Of a stretch of DNA of 64,000 bases, positions 25,105-34,049 are shown piece by piece. Position 1 is the stretch's first letter, and each line of letters opens with the position of its first letter. The stretch spans positions 1-64,000 of the forward strand of contig NZ_MZXW01000057.1 in NCBI RefSeq assembly GCF_004123905.1. Reading direction: 5' to 3'. This DNA is from Bradyrhizobium betae (GTDB lineage: Bacteria; Pseudomonadota; Alphaproteobacteria; Rhizobiales; Xanthobacteraceae). The notes beneath the pieces are model-generated. The model saw nothing but the letters and a program-made list of their open reading frames with translations, was not told the DNA's origin and did no database searches. A program made the translations under genes and the position numbers.

Positions 25105-25994
25105 GGAAGAGAACTCCGCAATGCTCTAGGCCTCTGATGAGGAAGGAAACCTCGCGTCACCAAAAAGTGTTCCTAAGCTCGGCATGACTGGCAGTTCTTC
25201 CGGCGACGCTCGAAGTCGACAAATACCTGATCCGCCGCCACTAACGCCGCACGGATCGGCGCGGTCGATCCGCCGCGACCCGACCCGCGCCAACGCGTAA
25301 AGGCGCCGATCTCGACCGTTTCACGACGTCGCGTACCAACCGTCAGGAAATGGAATGAGCGGCCAGTGCGTGTTTTCGGCGTTGTCTTTCGCGGCGGCGG
25401 GTTTCCTCGCAGTTGTAATATCGGAGGGGCAGTCCTCCACCTCAGCATCACGCGCCGGGCTGCGCTCGGCGCACCTCAGATCGATTTGCATGAACAAAGC
25501 TCCCCACCGGAAGCGCGGTTAAATTTGCAGGGTTCAAAAAGTCGATCAAAACTTAATCATCACCCGACAAGATATCGGGTCGCCTTGGTTCGCGATAGGA
25601 GCGCGAACCTGACTTAGTTGGTGGGCAGCGCTATCGGGCGTTGCCGCGCGGCCAACACTCATCCCTCGACCGAAAGAAGACGGCGCGTCACAGTCGGCAT
25701 GGTTGAGGAGTCAAACGCCGAAGCCTAGGCGCTGCTCCCTCCGGTGTGCGGCTGAGGCACAAGGAGCCAATGGGGCCCGATATAAGACTGTCGCCGGATG
25801 ACCGCCGTTTAAGGTCGCGCTTTTTCCAAGGTGCGCCAAACTGCTCCGGACCATCACGCAAGGCGACCGGGCCGTCGCCGCCGACCCGAATTCCCGGTCG
25901 AAGAACGCCTTGACGGCCGGGACATACCGCCCCCCATCAGGCCGTCCACTTTAGGGAAGCTGCGGCCTTCGAGCAAAGTAACGATTGCTCGCCA
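25105..25994. other. Gene-free stretch
   Basis: About 890 bases with only mutually overlapping short frames. Two small hairpins lie near 25562-25610 (ACCCGA/TCGGGT and GGTTCGCG/CGCGAACC). No gene can be supported. Confidence 0.4.
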
Positions 25995-26300
25995 GTGCGA
26001 CCCGCCGCTGCCGAGAAGGCCCGGCGGGCTGAGGATGAAAAGGCGCGGCTCGCGGCAGACCGTGCTAACAAGGCCGATCAGGAGAAGGCGGCAGCCGCTG
26101 CGAAAGCCGCTGAGGATGCCAGGCTGGCCGCCGAGAAGGCCAAGCAGATCGAGAACGCGAAGGCTGCGGCGGCGGAGCAGCGCAGGAAGGATGCAGAAGC
26201 GGCGGTAGCGAAGGCGCTGGCGGACAAGCAGGCTGCTGTGCAAAAGTTGGGCATCGAAGCGATGGCCACCGATGCCTGGCTTTCCCGAACCACGCTAACA
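25995..26300 (+). pseudogene. Ala/Lys-rich coiled-coil fragment
   Basis: The frame gives a long A/E/K repeat (AAEKARRAEDEKARLAADRA, EKAAAAAKAAEDARLAAEKA, AAVAKALADKQAAVQKL) and then leaves any protein-like pattern (DAWLSRTTLTPSW). Similar repeats occur as the linker of larger exported or caspase-like proteins in Bradyrhizobium. No start or flanking domain is present here. It is most likely an internal fragment of a lost gene. Confidence 0.4.
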
Positions 26301-26580
26301 CCGTCCTGGTCGCGGATGAGGCCGGGCTCCTGCCCATTCACGATTTCTCATGTGAGTGGCGCCATCGCGTGTAAGTCCCGAGCCTCGATATTGCAGCAAG
26401 ATCGGCGCCGTCAGGTTCCTCCAAGAACCCCGTGCTGCGCCGCAAACGCCTCTCCTTCGGCTGAACCGCGGACTCCGGCCCAGCTGCTGCGATTCATGTT
26501 TAATTTTACTTTTTGAAACGAAGCGACAAGCACGGCCGTTTACGGAGCGGAAAAAGAAAAAAGGAACGAGGAGGAAGACA

Positions 26581-26868
26581 ATGAATACCACGCCACTGAG
26601 ACTTCTTATTGCAACAGGCGCCGCTGCGGGTCTTCTAGCGGTCTCCGCCGCGAGCGCCTCGGCCGCGATTGCTTGTAGAGGGGACTTTTGCTGGCGTATT
26701 CATTCCCCGTATCCCTATCCGCCGTCCCCGACCATTGTCATCCATCCTGACTATTGGAGGCCGCCGACTGCGACCATCGTTATTCACGAGCGCTGGCGTC
26801 CGGCCGAACGCTACACCCGACAGTACATCGTTCGGGACTATGATGGCTTCGGCGATCCAGAATGGTAG
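26581..26868 (+). CDS. Small exported Pro/Trp/Tyr-rich protein
   Basis: A 95-residue protein with a clear signal peptide (TTPLRLLIATGAAAGLLAVS, cleavage after ASA near residue 28). The short mature domain has one CRGDFC pair and the repeated motif PPSPTIVIHPDYWRPP / TATIVIHERWRP. The ATG at 26581 follows GAGGAGG at 26569-26575, an excellent RBS. An intrinsic terminator follows at 26893. It is probably a highly expressed periplasmic micro-protein of unknown role. Confidence 0.75.
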   Translation: MNTTPLRLLIATGAAAGLLAVSAASASAAIACRGDFCWRIHSPYPYPPSPTIVIHPDYWRPPTATIVIHERWRPAERYTRQYIVRDYDGFGDPEW

Positions 26869-26892
26869 TCGGGTCGCATTTGGAAACGCGAT

Positions 26893-26925
26893 GGCCCCAG
26901 CAGGTAAAACGCTGGGGCCGTTTTA
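26893..26925 (+). terminator. Intrinsic terminator
   Basis: GGCCCCAGC and GCTGGGGCC are perfect 9-bp arms with a 9-base loop, followed directly by GTTTTA. It lies 25 bases after the stop of the small exported protein gene. Confidence 0.8.
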
Positions 26926-27300
26926 ATGATGGGCGGCGGAATACTTTCGCACTACGGCGTCGAATCCAAGCTCCCGACCATCCCCGCCCCCGGTCGGAAG
27001 CGAACCTTCCCAAAAGGTTGGCGACCTCGGCCCAAGCTGAGGTCATATGCCGGCGACCGACCTAACGGACCGAAACGCCCGAGCCTAGCCTGAGCGATGT
27101 CCCGACAACGTGGTGGCTCGACCAGTTGAGCGCGCGGCTGCATTTTGCAACCGCCGGCTGCTGGACTGGGGTTCTCAATGGGATGCGGATCTGATTCAGG
27201 AGCACAATGAATCCATCGCGCCGCCAGATTTGAGCCGCATGGCGGCCCATGTCGCCGCGAAGGGTCGTGCCAGTGGGGGGCACAACACCGGGAGATTTCG
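26926..27300. other. Intergenic region
   Basis: About 375 bases between two exported-protein genes. No gene seen; it must hold the promoter of the 27301 gene. Confidence 0.4.
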
Positions 27301-28098
27301 ATGTCCGGTCATTTGCGATTTTCCTTCGCCGGTTTAGTTCTCGTTGCCGGTCTTTCGGCGACACCTACGTTCGCCAGCCCTTTTGCTGACTTCTTCAATA
27401 ACGCGCCCCAACCTGCCGTAGCCTCTCCGCCGCAGGCGGAATGCTTGGGACGCCCCGGCAACTCGCCGCCCGAGGGCCAGCATTGGGTCTATCGAATGGA
27501 CGGGCACCGCAAATGCTGGTTCCTGGCTGAGGGCACCGCGACGGTGCACAAGCCGGCGCATCGTCGCCTGGCCAATCGCGGCGCCAGTCCCGACGAGAAC
27601 GAGACCGCGCGGCGCAGGCGGAGCTCGGTGGTTGATGCGCGCGCGGAGCTGCTGCGTCCCGCACCGGCCGAGGGGGCTCAGCCGACGCCGCCTGCACGCG
27701 AAGTCGAGGTAGCTGATGCCGCTTCCGTTTTCGGTACGGGCGCGACGGCCCTGATGCCGGCGGCACCCGTCACCGATCTTCCGCCCGGCCAGGTCACGCC
27801 CGATCATCCCGTGCCGCGCCAAGTCGACTTGGAGAAAGTTCTCGCGGCCGCGCCGTCCGCCAGCGAAGGGCTGCTTCGCTCCGGGCCTGCCGTTATGCCG
27901 GCCGATGTGCGTGCTACGAAGTCCGGGGGACGAGGCTGGACGGCAAGTTGGACAGGCGTCCTGCTAATGGCATTTGGCACCATCTCGCTCTTGAGCTCGA
28001 GCCGCGTGCTTCGGAGTTGTGCTGTTGCGCTGTTGAGGGGAAGGTATACTCGGGGGCTGTACCAAGCAGAGAAAGGCCCCAGCCCGGGCCGCGCATGA
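27301..28098 (+). CDS. Exported and membrane-anchored hypothetical protein
   Basis: A 265-residue protein with an N-terminal signal peptide (LRFSFAGLVLVAGLSATPTF) and a short conserved head: QAECLGRPGNSPPEGQHWVY then RMDGHRKCWFLAE. This has a Cys pair that could form a disulphide. A long, low-complexity Ala/Pro/Arg-rich middle follows, then a C-terminal hydrophobic segment near residues 216-240 (GVLLMAFGTISLLSSSRVLR). The head (W-x-Y-R-x-D-G-x-R-K-C-W-F) is shared with Bradyrhizobium conserved hypotheticals. It is probably a periplasmic domain tethered by a C-terminal helix. Function unknown. Confidence 0.72.
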   Translation: MSGHLRFSFAGLVLVAGLSATPTFASPFADFFNNAPQPAVASPPQAECLGRPGNSPPEGQHWVYRMDGHRKCWFLAEGTATVHKPAHRRLANRGASPDENETARRRRSSVVDARAELLRPAPAEGAQPTPPAREVEVADAASVFGTGATALMPAAPVTDLPPGQVTPDHPVPRQVDLEKVLAAAPSASEGLLRSGPAVMPADVRATKSGGRGWTASWTGVLLMAFGTISLLSSSRVLRSCAVALLRGRYTRGLYQAEKGPSPGRA

Positions 28099-28389
28099 GC
28101 TGATGCGGATCAATGCTCGGGTGCATTTAACATCGTCTCCAAACGGCTCTTGCTCTGCTGCCCGCTCCGGCCCGCCGTCTTCTGCCGATTCTTCTCGCCT
28201 CTACGATTCGAAGCCAATTTCGAAGCTTCTCCACCTCTCTAAGCTCGGCGATGAGCGTTTGGAGGCGTGCGTGCACAACAGCACAGCTATAGCCCTCGCG
28301 ACTATTGGTCATTACCTGTCCCGAAATATGATTTGAATTAGGCAACTTCCGATAGAACAGAACAATTGCGCGATCGCTACTTCGTGCGC

Positions 28390-28527
28390 TTAGTGGGCTA
28401 GAGCTGTAGCCGCCAGATGCTCCCAGTACTCTGCCTCTGCGAGCAGCTTCCAGCTTCTCTCGGGATCACGCACAGCGGCCTGTCGGCATAGCAACGCCAT
28501 CGCGCGAAAGCGGCGCATAGCTTCCAT
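28390..28527 (-). CDS. 45-residue conserved micro-protein
   Basis: The ATG at 28527 gives MEAMRRFRAMALLCRQAAVR, then DPERSWKLLAEAEYWEHLAA. This is a typical Bradyrhizobium micro-protein family (M-x-x-MRRFRAMA-x-LCRQ ... SWK-x-L-x-EAEYWE). It is too short for most gene finders. Cytosolic, helical; function unknown. Confidence 0.6.
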   Translation of the reverse strand: MEAMRRFRAMALLCRQAAVRDPERSWKLLAEAEYWEHLAATALAH

Positions 28528-29022
28528 CGCAAAACTCCCTGCTTTCTATTTTCCCCAACCTTATTTTTTATTTATTGCGGTAGAGTCATCATGATTATTG
28601 CGCATAACTAAATTCCTCGTTCAGCGGCAGCGAGTTAAGTTCCGCCGGAGGGTCAAAGCGGAACTATTTTCGCTTTATGCCTCACGTTGGTTTCGAATCC
28701 GAGTTGGTGCGGGATAATCGCGCGCGCATTGCGTAGCTCGGCGCAATCGACCGCAGCGCCATGGAACATGCTGCGGCAGCAACATGCATGCGAAGCGGCC
28801 TGAGTAGGCATGCAATGTCGGAAACCGAACCGACCCGACCGCGGAGGGTCTTTTCTAGTTGGCGGGTTGCTGAGCACCTGAACCTTACTGGCGATCAGCC
28901 CGGCGCAAATGCTGGGCTCATTCGTCAGGCTCATTCCGCGGGACCAGCTTGAACGAACGACCAAGTGCCGAGGCGACCAAGTCTTAGCGATCCCTGGGAT
29001 TTACTAGCGGTCTCGCTCGGGA
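28528..29022. other. Gene-free stretch
   Basis: About 500 bases. A minus-strand frame ending at 28653 has a plausible last 35 residues but no recognisable family. An AT-rich patch near 28548-28610 could contain the promoter of the 45-residue gene. Confidence 0.35.
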
Positions 29023-29655
29023 TTACTCCTCGAGAACGCTATCGTTTCCCTTCGGTCCCGCGATGGTCTGACGCTCTGGGACCTGCTGCGGGCGATTGCG
29101 CGACTCGCGCTCGCGGGCAATTGGGCGTTCGGACGGATTCCGGCCGATCTTAGCTTGGAGCTCGATAAGATCGGTGAACACGTCGGCTTGGCGGCGCAGC
29201 TCGTCGGCGATCATCGGCGGCTGGCTCGCGATCGTGGAAATGACGGTGACCCGAACGCCGTGGCGCTGCACCGCCTCAACCAGGGACCGGAAGTCGCCGT
29301 CACCGGAGAACAGCACCATCTCGTCGATATGCGCGGCGAGCTCCATGGCATTGACAGCGAGCTCAATGTCCATGTTGCCCTTGACCTTGCGTCGGCCGCC
29401 AGCGTCAATGAACTCCTTGGTCGGCTTGGTGACGACCGTGTAGCCGTTATAATCAAGCCAATCGATCAGCGGCCGGATCGACGAGTACTCTTGGTCCTCG
29501 ATAGTGGCGGTGTAGTAGAACGCGCGCAGAAGCGTGCCACGGGACTGAAATTCGCTCAGCAGGCGTTTGTAATCGATATCGAATCCGAGCGTTTTCGCGG
29601 TGGCATAGAGATTGGCTCCGTCGACGAAGAGCGCAATCTTGCTGGGAGACGACAT
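29023..29655 (-). CDS. NYN-domain (LabA/DUF88-type) nuclease-like protein
   Basis: A 210-residue protein with a PIN-like NYN fold: ALFVDGANLY (Asp about 12), FYYTATIEDQEYSS, KVKGNMDIELAVNAMELA (Asp about 96) and LFSGDGDFRSLVEAVQRHGV (Asp about 119 and 121), followed by the strand VRVTVIS. The four acidic residues expected to bind metal are all present, so a functional RNase-like site is likely. The last 40 residues are polar and disordered. LabA/NYN proteins act on RNA or in regulation. The gene stands alone. Confidence 0.88.
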   Translation of the reverse strand: MSSPSKIALFVDGANLYATAKTLGFDIDYKRLLSEFQSRGTLLRAFYYTATIEDQEYSSIRPLIDWLDYNGYTVVTKPTKEFIDAGGRRKVKGNMDIELAVNAMELAAHIDEMVLFSGDGDFRSLVEAVQRHGVRVTVISTIASQPPMIADELRRQADVFTDLIELQAKIGRNPSERPIARERESRNRPQQVPERQTIAGPKGNDSVLEE

Positions 29656-30239
29656 GTTGTGATCTCGGAAAGACGAAGTACCATGCTGCGGGAATATGAA
29701 CCCGCCAATGAGGCGGCACTTCCAAAGCTTTCATCAAAGCCGGATTTTCCGATGCTATACCGCGGTCCTTTAGCCTTCAAACAGTTTTCCTGAACCACTC
29801 CAACTCGTACCCCCCACGGCAGCAAAATTCCGATTGGGGGCATGTCAGCCACTTCTGGATTGGGTCGGTGCTTTCGACTATTCTCGACCTGCCCGGAATT
29901 GTTGTGCAACGCAATGCCTGACCAGTTCGAAGTCTTTGATATCGCCTTTGCCGGCGAGCCCGAAGGTGGGCCTGGCGCGTGTGCACCCGCGAAGAGACAA
30001 CCGTGATGTCAGGACGGGAGACCAGCACAGCCGCCGCCAGATACAAAGCAGCCAGGGCGCTTTTTCTGATGCTGCTCTCGGCTCCCTATCAATCGGCGAG
30101 ATCGAAGGTATCCACCGGAGGAGCGGCTCAACGAGCAAAACAATCGTCCGACCAATCCCAGCGACGAAGGCAGGCCTCATAGCAACGAACTCAAAACGCC
30201 GCATACCCTGTAGAAGAACGCACGACGGCCGCGCGCCAT
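29656..30239. other. Gene-free stretch
   Basis: About 580 bases between the NYN gene and the next minus-strand gene. Short frames on both strands overlap each other and none looks conserved. Confidence 0.4.
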
Positions 30240-30980
30240 TCATCGGGTCGTGATCAATCCGCTATCCGTCGCCACTATCCAGCGGTCACCCCAACGCACG
30301 ATAGAGTCGATGCGCCCAATGCCGGGGACTGTGTCGCCGCGCATTCCCATCCGAACGCCATCAGGCCCGGCGAGAACCGCCGTCCCGCCTCGAACATCAA
30401 GGACGGTCCAACCCTCAATCGTCGTCGGCCTTGTGTCTGGCGCGGGTGCGAGAGGCGCTCTGGGCTCTATCGAGCCGGTCACAGTCTCATCTGCTTGGAT
30501 GGTCGGAGAACTCCTGCTTGAAGACTCCGCGGACTCGGCCCCGTCCGACGATCTGGCCAGAGGCTTGGCGGAAATGCTCGTTGCAACTGCGGAGATCTGC
30601 CTTACAGTTGATAATGGTTGCAAAACTGACGTGGATGCCGTCTTTCGAGTGCCTTCGGTCTTGCCTGACTTTGATTGGGCAACTTGGCGCGGAGGCGTTT
30701 CTGGTTGTGTGATAGCATTGAGAAATGAGCTAGTTGCACCACCATACCAACTTAGCCCTCCAGCCCATCCTAGTCCAAAGCCCGCAACCAATGCGCCTGC
30801 GACCAGCCAAGCCGCCCGCCTTCGATTACCGTCCTGCTTCAACAATGCCAGCGTCTGATCTCGATCCGGATTTGAGAAGTCCCAGGGATCGAGCATCGAA
30901 GCCTGAATTTTGCCTTCGCTGCTGCATTCAGCAATCGTAGCCTTGGACTCTTCCAAGGTACTCGCCTGGTGTAATGGCAT
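30240..30980 (-). CDS. Membrane-anchored hypothetical with conserved C-terminal domain
   Basis: The 246-residue frame has a cytosolic start (DPWDFSNPDRDQTLALLKQD), one membrane helix (RAAWLVAGALVAGFGLGWAG), a Ser/Thr-rich linker and a well-conserved C-terminal beta domain: GWTVLDVRGGTAVLAGPDGV then GMRGDTVPGIGRIDSIVRWG and RWIVATDSGLIT. The domain resembles a short beta unit of the pilus/secretion PilP kind and is common in Bradyrhizobium. The start may be the ATG at 30896. Type II membrane protein with the domain in the periplasm is the likely topology. Confidence 0.72.
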   Translation of the reverse strand: MPLHQASTLEESKATIAECSSEGKIQASMLDPWDFSNPDRDQTLALLKQDGNRRRAAWLVAGALVAGFGLGWAGGLSWYGGATSSFLNAITQPETPPRQVAQSKSGKTEGTRKTASTSVLQPLSTVRQISAVATSISAKPLARSSDGAESAESSSRSSPTIQADETVTGSIEPRAPLAPAPDTRPTTIEGWTVLDVRGGTAVLAGPDGVRMGMRGDTVPGIGRIDSIVRWGDRWIVATDSGLITTR

Positions 30981-31392
30981 GATAGGACCCCTGCTGGCTC
31001 CGCAATGATCATGCTCGGGCCTAAACCAACTCTTAACGGCCGATCAACCACGGCAGGAATAATGACGACAAGACCGCGCACAGGACGATGGCACCGATCA
31101 TCACTCGGCTGCGAAGACGGCATTGACAACAATTGAGGTTTCGCAGCTGCGAAAAAGTGCAGCCACTGCGGCGGCTCTGGGAAGTTGCATTGCGAGAGTT
31201 GCAACGGCACGGCCGCAAAATGAGGCATGAAGTCAACACTTACCCTCGCGCGGCGCTAGCCTCCTCACTTCTGTTTCCCACTCGGCGTTTCAGCCGTGAC
31301 AGGGCATTGCGGCTAGGGGACGCGCCAGACGACTAGGCGCGTCCCCAGGTTGGAGACTATCCACCTTCACTTTCACTCTGGCTGACCGGCCG
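30981..31392. other. Mostly gene-free, with a strong hairpin
   Basis: About 410 bases. A possible very small membrane peptide (minus strand, ending at 31033; MIGAIVLCAVLSSLFLPWLI) cannot be confirmed. GGGGACGCGCC and GGCGCGTCCCC (31316-31346) form a perfect 11-bp hairpin. Confidence 0.35.
31316..31346. repeat. 11-bp GC hairpin
   Basis: Perfect inverted arms with a 9-base loop (AGACGACTA). No T-run follows on either strand, so it may be a palindromic unit and not a terminator. Confidence 0.45.
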
Positions 31393-31575
31393 TCAGGCTT
31401 CGCCAGTCTCAAACAAGTTTCTTTTCAAGAAGACGATGCATTCCTGCATTTCTGCTTGTGCTGACGGGCGTTGGGTCTGCAACTGTTCGCGATCTGCATC
31501 AGATAATGGTCTCGCGTCGTGCTTAAGAGCGCCGGCGAAGTATCGATCGTACAAGGCACTCGCTTGCGTAGACAA
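31393..31575 (-). CDS. Small hypothetical protein, doubtful
   Basis: A 60-residue frame with a TTG start, STQASALYDRYFAGALKHDA then ECIVFLKRNLFETGEA. The composition is protein-like. It overlaps, on the other strand, a fragment of the small HTH-like family (about 31570-31660), so only one of the two can be an old gene at the overlap. Confidence 0.33.
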   Translation of the reverse strand: MSTQASALYDRYFAGALKHDARPLSDADREQLQTQRPSAQAEMQECIVFLKRNLFETGEA

Positions 31576-31731
31576 TCGACAAAACAGAAGATTGTCCGCA
31601 AGGCATACACAGCACCCGACATCAGACTATTGAAAGCCCATTCCAGAGCCAGAAACGCCGGCTTTGAAGTTGTCGAAGATGATGAAGCCATCGGAAGGAT
31701 CGTTGAGACAGAAGGCACGGATCTTGGGTAA
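31519..31731 (+). pseudogene. Fragment of the small basic HTH-like family
   Basis: The frame contains KIVRKAYTAPDIRLLKAHSR, which matches the first half of the 13331-13510 product (VRREWTKNDIKELKAHSKAR). The recognition half is replaced by NAGFEVVEDDEAIG. It is a truncated or recombined paralogue. Confidence 0.45.
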
Positions 31732-32007
31732 ACGATACCGTAGTCATCTTTTAAGTCGCTTGAAACAAACCTCTGCCAGCGCGGCGCGCTTCCCTAGTAG
31801 GTAAAGGTACCTGTCGCATCGGGTACGATCGATGCAAAGCAACGGCCTACGTAAATCTCGCATGACGCATTCATTTGGGCGATTGCATATCATGCGCTTG
31901 GTCGGCCCAAGATCTCTGCCAAGAACAAACAAGCGGATCCGAAGTGAATTCAGGAGCTTTGTCTTTCTGCCGGAGGCGGCCCCCCATCGCCGTATGAGTG
32001 CACGACC

Positions 32008-32346
32008 ATGCGTTACGTGGCATACGCGGTCGATCTATGGGGAGTCGCGCATGCGATCTACGAGCTAGAGTGCGGCGATGACGGCGACGCGAGACGTCGA
32101 TCATTGAATTTCCTCGAAACGCATCCGGTGATCGAGCTCTGGAGCGGCCCGCGGCGAATAGCAAAGCTAACTGTGGATGGGCCTGGGAAGACGGAGCATG
32201 GGGCCGCGCCTCATCAACACGTTAGCTCGAAGAATCTCAGGACGACATGGCGCGTGAGCAGCTCGGCCCGCTCGGTATTCCTGGCTCGCCGGGTCCAGGC
32301 GCGCATAGCCCGCAAGTACAGGAAAACACACGACGGTTGTTCATAA
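32008..32346 (+). CDS. Small hypothetical related to the 23351 protein
   Basis: A 112-residue frame. The first 55 residues, MRYVAYAVDLWGVAHAIYEL and THPVIELWSGPRRIAKLTVD, share the fold and the end motif (V-E-x-W-x-GPRR-x-A) of the 23351-23755 protein. The remaining part is basic and has no recognised domain; it may be non-coding sequence read past an earlier end. The 3' end overlaps the DUF3833 gene by six bases, tail to tail. Confidence 0.5.
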   Translation: MRYVAYAVDLWGVAHAIYELECGDDGDARRRSLNFLETHPVIELWSGPRRIAKLTVDGPGKTEHGAAPHQHVSSKNLRTTWRVSSSARSVFLARRVQARIARKYRKTHDGCS

Positions 32347-32868
32347 CTTCCGATATGTTACGTGCGCCGTCGCAAACGGAATGCCCGCACGTCCAGCGCT
32401 CCCACGTACGATGCAGGCGCGATCGTCGATCGCATAGAACCAATCGTCGAAGTTCAGCTTGAAAGATTTGCCACCGATTTGCGGGGTGTCGCGCGTGTAC
32501 TTCCAATGAAAGGCGCAACCTGCTTGCCCACCTATGGCGTCGCCTTCGAGTCGGTTTTCCAATCCGGTGTACCTACCCTGGTCGCCTTTTCGTATCGTCC
32601 AATGCAACGTGTCAGAATGTCCGTCGTCAAATGTGTAAGTCTCGGTGAAGAGAACGATTTGCGTGTCTGACTCGAATTCACCGTGCGCCGCGATCGTCGC
32701 GCGGTTCAACAACCCGCCCACCAAACTTTCTACCACCGCCCAACCTTCGATCCGTCCCACAAAAAATCGCTCGGGAAGAAATATCGGCCTTGTCCCTCTG
32801 AAATTGCCGATTGCCATTGGTGGATCCCGCTCAGGAATGCTCCCGAAAACTAAGTCTCCTGTTGCCAA
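32341..32868 (-). CDS. DUF3833 family protein
   Basis: A 175-residue protein with PERFFVGRIEGWAVVESLVG, FTETYTFDDGHSDTLHWTIR, YTGLENRLEGDAIGGQAGCA and LNFDDWFYAIDDRACIVRGS. These are the ordered motifs of DUF3833 (F-x-G-x-x-x-GWGV; x-F-x-x-DDG-x-x-x-x-R-x-W; FDDWM). Many family members are lipoproteins; this one has no signal peptide or lipobox. The ATG at 32817 is an alternative start. A beta-barrel lipocalin-like fold is likely; role unknown. Confidence 0.75.
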   Translation of the reverse strand: MATGDLVFGSIPERDPPMAIGNFRGTRPIFLPERFFVGRIEGWAVVESLVGGLLNRATIAAHGEFESDTQIVLFTETYTFDDGHSDTLHWTIRKGDQGRYTGLENRLEGDAIGGQAGCAFHWKYTRDTPQIGGKSFKLNFDDWFYAIDDRACIVRGSAGRAGIPFATAHVTYRKL

Positions 32869-33080
32869 TCATCGGTTCCGATCGGCGCTGCACAGCACGA
32901 CGGGCCTCACGTTCTGAAGCCACCCAGCCGTGCGACAACTACTACCGAAGAACTCCTTAGACCCCGGATCATTGGAGCAATACCTACGAGCATTCTTCGC
33001 TCTGCGGGTCATATAAGCAGCCGGAGCAGCTCATGGGCCTGTTCACGACGCTCGCTAGCGTTCTCGACGCGCTGCGCTAG

Positions 33081-33608
33081 ACGCCCGGTTCAGTTACATT
33101 CGGCCATAACGGCGCAGGCACGAACGGGCATCTGGCCATCCGCATGCTCGCAAAGGCCGCCGGCGTCGAGCCCAATGAGAGTTCCTATCGCGGAACAGCA
33201 GCGCAGAGGACCGACGTGCTCGGCGGCAATCTGGATGTAGGAATGGTCAGCCTGAGCGAAGTGCCTGAGCTTCACGGCACCAACAAAGGAGAGCTCCGGG
33301 CTATCGCAATCCTGTCTAAGGCCCGCTCCTTATCATTGCCCGGCGTCCCCACGGCCGAGGAAGCCGGCGTTCCCGTCATCATGACCGCCGAACGCGGCTT
33401 TGCGCTTCCGAAGGGCGCGCCCGATGACATTGCGAAGAAGCTGGAAGCCACGATCGCCGAGAGCCTCAACGATCCCGAATACATCAGGAGCTCACCCGGT
33501 GATGCTCCCGTCCTCGCTTTCATGGCCGGAGCCGAATGGCAGAAGCGTCTCGACGATATGACAAAGGGATTGCAGCCGCTTGCGAGCGAACTGGCCGAGC
33601 CGAAATAG
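33081..33608 (+). pseudogene. Bug-family (TctC) solute-binding protein, N-terminus missing
   Basis: From 33081 the frame reads TPGSVTFGHNGAGTNGHLAI, then LDVGMVSLSEVPELHGTNKG, LSKARSLSLPGVPTAEEAGV and GFALPKGAPDDIAKKLEATI. This is the second half of a Bug/TctC periplasmic binding protein (carboxylate uptake, tripartite transporters). A TAG at 33078 ends the upstream frame, and the first half with the signal peptide is absent. An internal ATG at 33144 exists, but the product could not be exported. Confidence 0.8.
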
Positions 33609-34049
33609 CTTCAGTCGATCGGACCGCGCCGCTTAGGCCAATCCGTAACTGACTGCAAGTCCTACGGACGGTAGGAAGTCATTGAATCTGGGTGGTGTCC
33701 GGGGCTCTCGGGGCTCCCCAAAAGCGCTTACCCAGCCATCCGCTGAGATCGACGATATGCGGTTCGATCTGACTTCCGCTCATGGCCGTAGCTGGCTTTC
33801 TACAACTCATGCCTGCTAGCTGGGCCGGCGGCGTCACCCTATCTACGCCCGGCCGTCACTGATAAGCTTTCAGCAATTTCCTTATCAGTTCGCGAAACTG
33901 CTCCATTTGCGACCAAGTCATATCGGTTGCCGACTGACCGCTGCGCTCACCAACCCACTTCGTCTCGGACTCGCTAAATGAGCCCTATCTTCCAGGCGAC
34001 TCCGCAGGCTAGGAGATTGCGCGCGCGTCTTGATATTCCGTGACACCGT
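33609..34049. other. Left border region of the amide island
   Basis: About 440 bases between the Bug-family relic and the last gene of the amide operon. It contains site B (33860-33893). No gene seen. Confidence 0.5.
33860..33893. repeat. 34-bp recombination-like site B
   Basis: TGATAAGCTTT, a 6-base centre (CAGCAA), then TTTCCTTATCAGTTCGC. ACTGATAAG / CTTATCAGT form 9-bp inverted outer arms. It matches site C (45941-45974) at 28 of 34 positions, all differences being in the 6-base centre, and has the same orientation. The two sites enclose the amide operon plus amiCR. Confidence 0.65.

Noticed and set aside
25831..26243. Two overlapping 125-129-codon Arg-rich ORFs
   Set aside because: They are out-of-phase readings of the Ala/Lys-rich coiled-coil fragment.
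28680..28720. Possible tRNA T-arm (GTTTCGAATCC)
   Set aside because: No matching acceptor, D or anticodon stem could be built around it.
31316..31346. Strong hairpin as a terminator
   Set aside because: No T-run on either strand and no gene end close by; recorded only as a palindrome.
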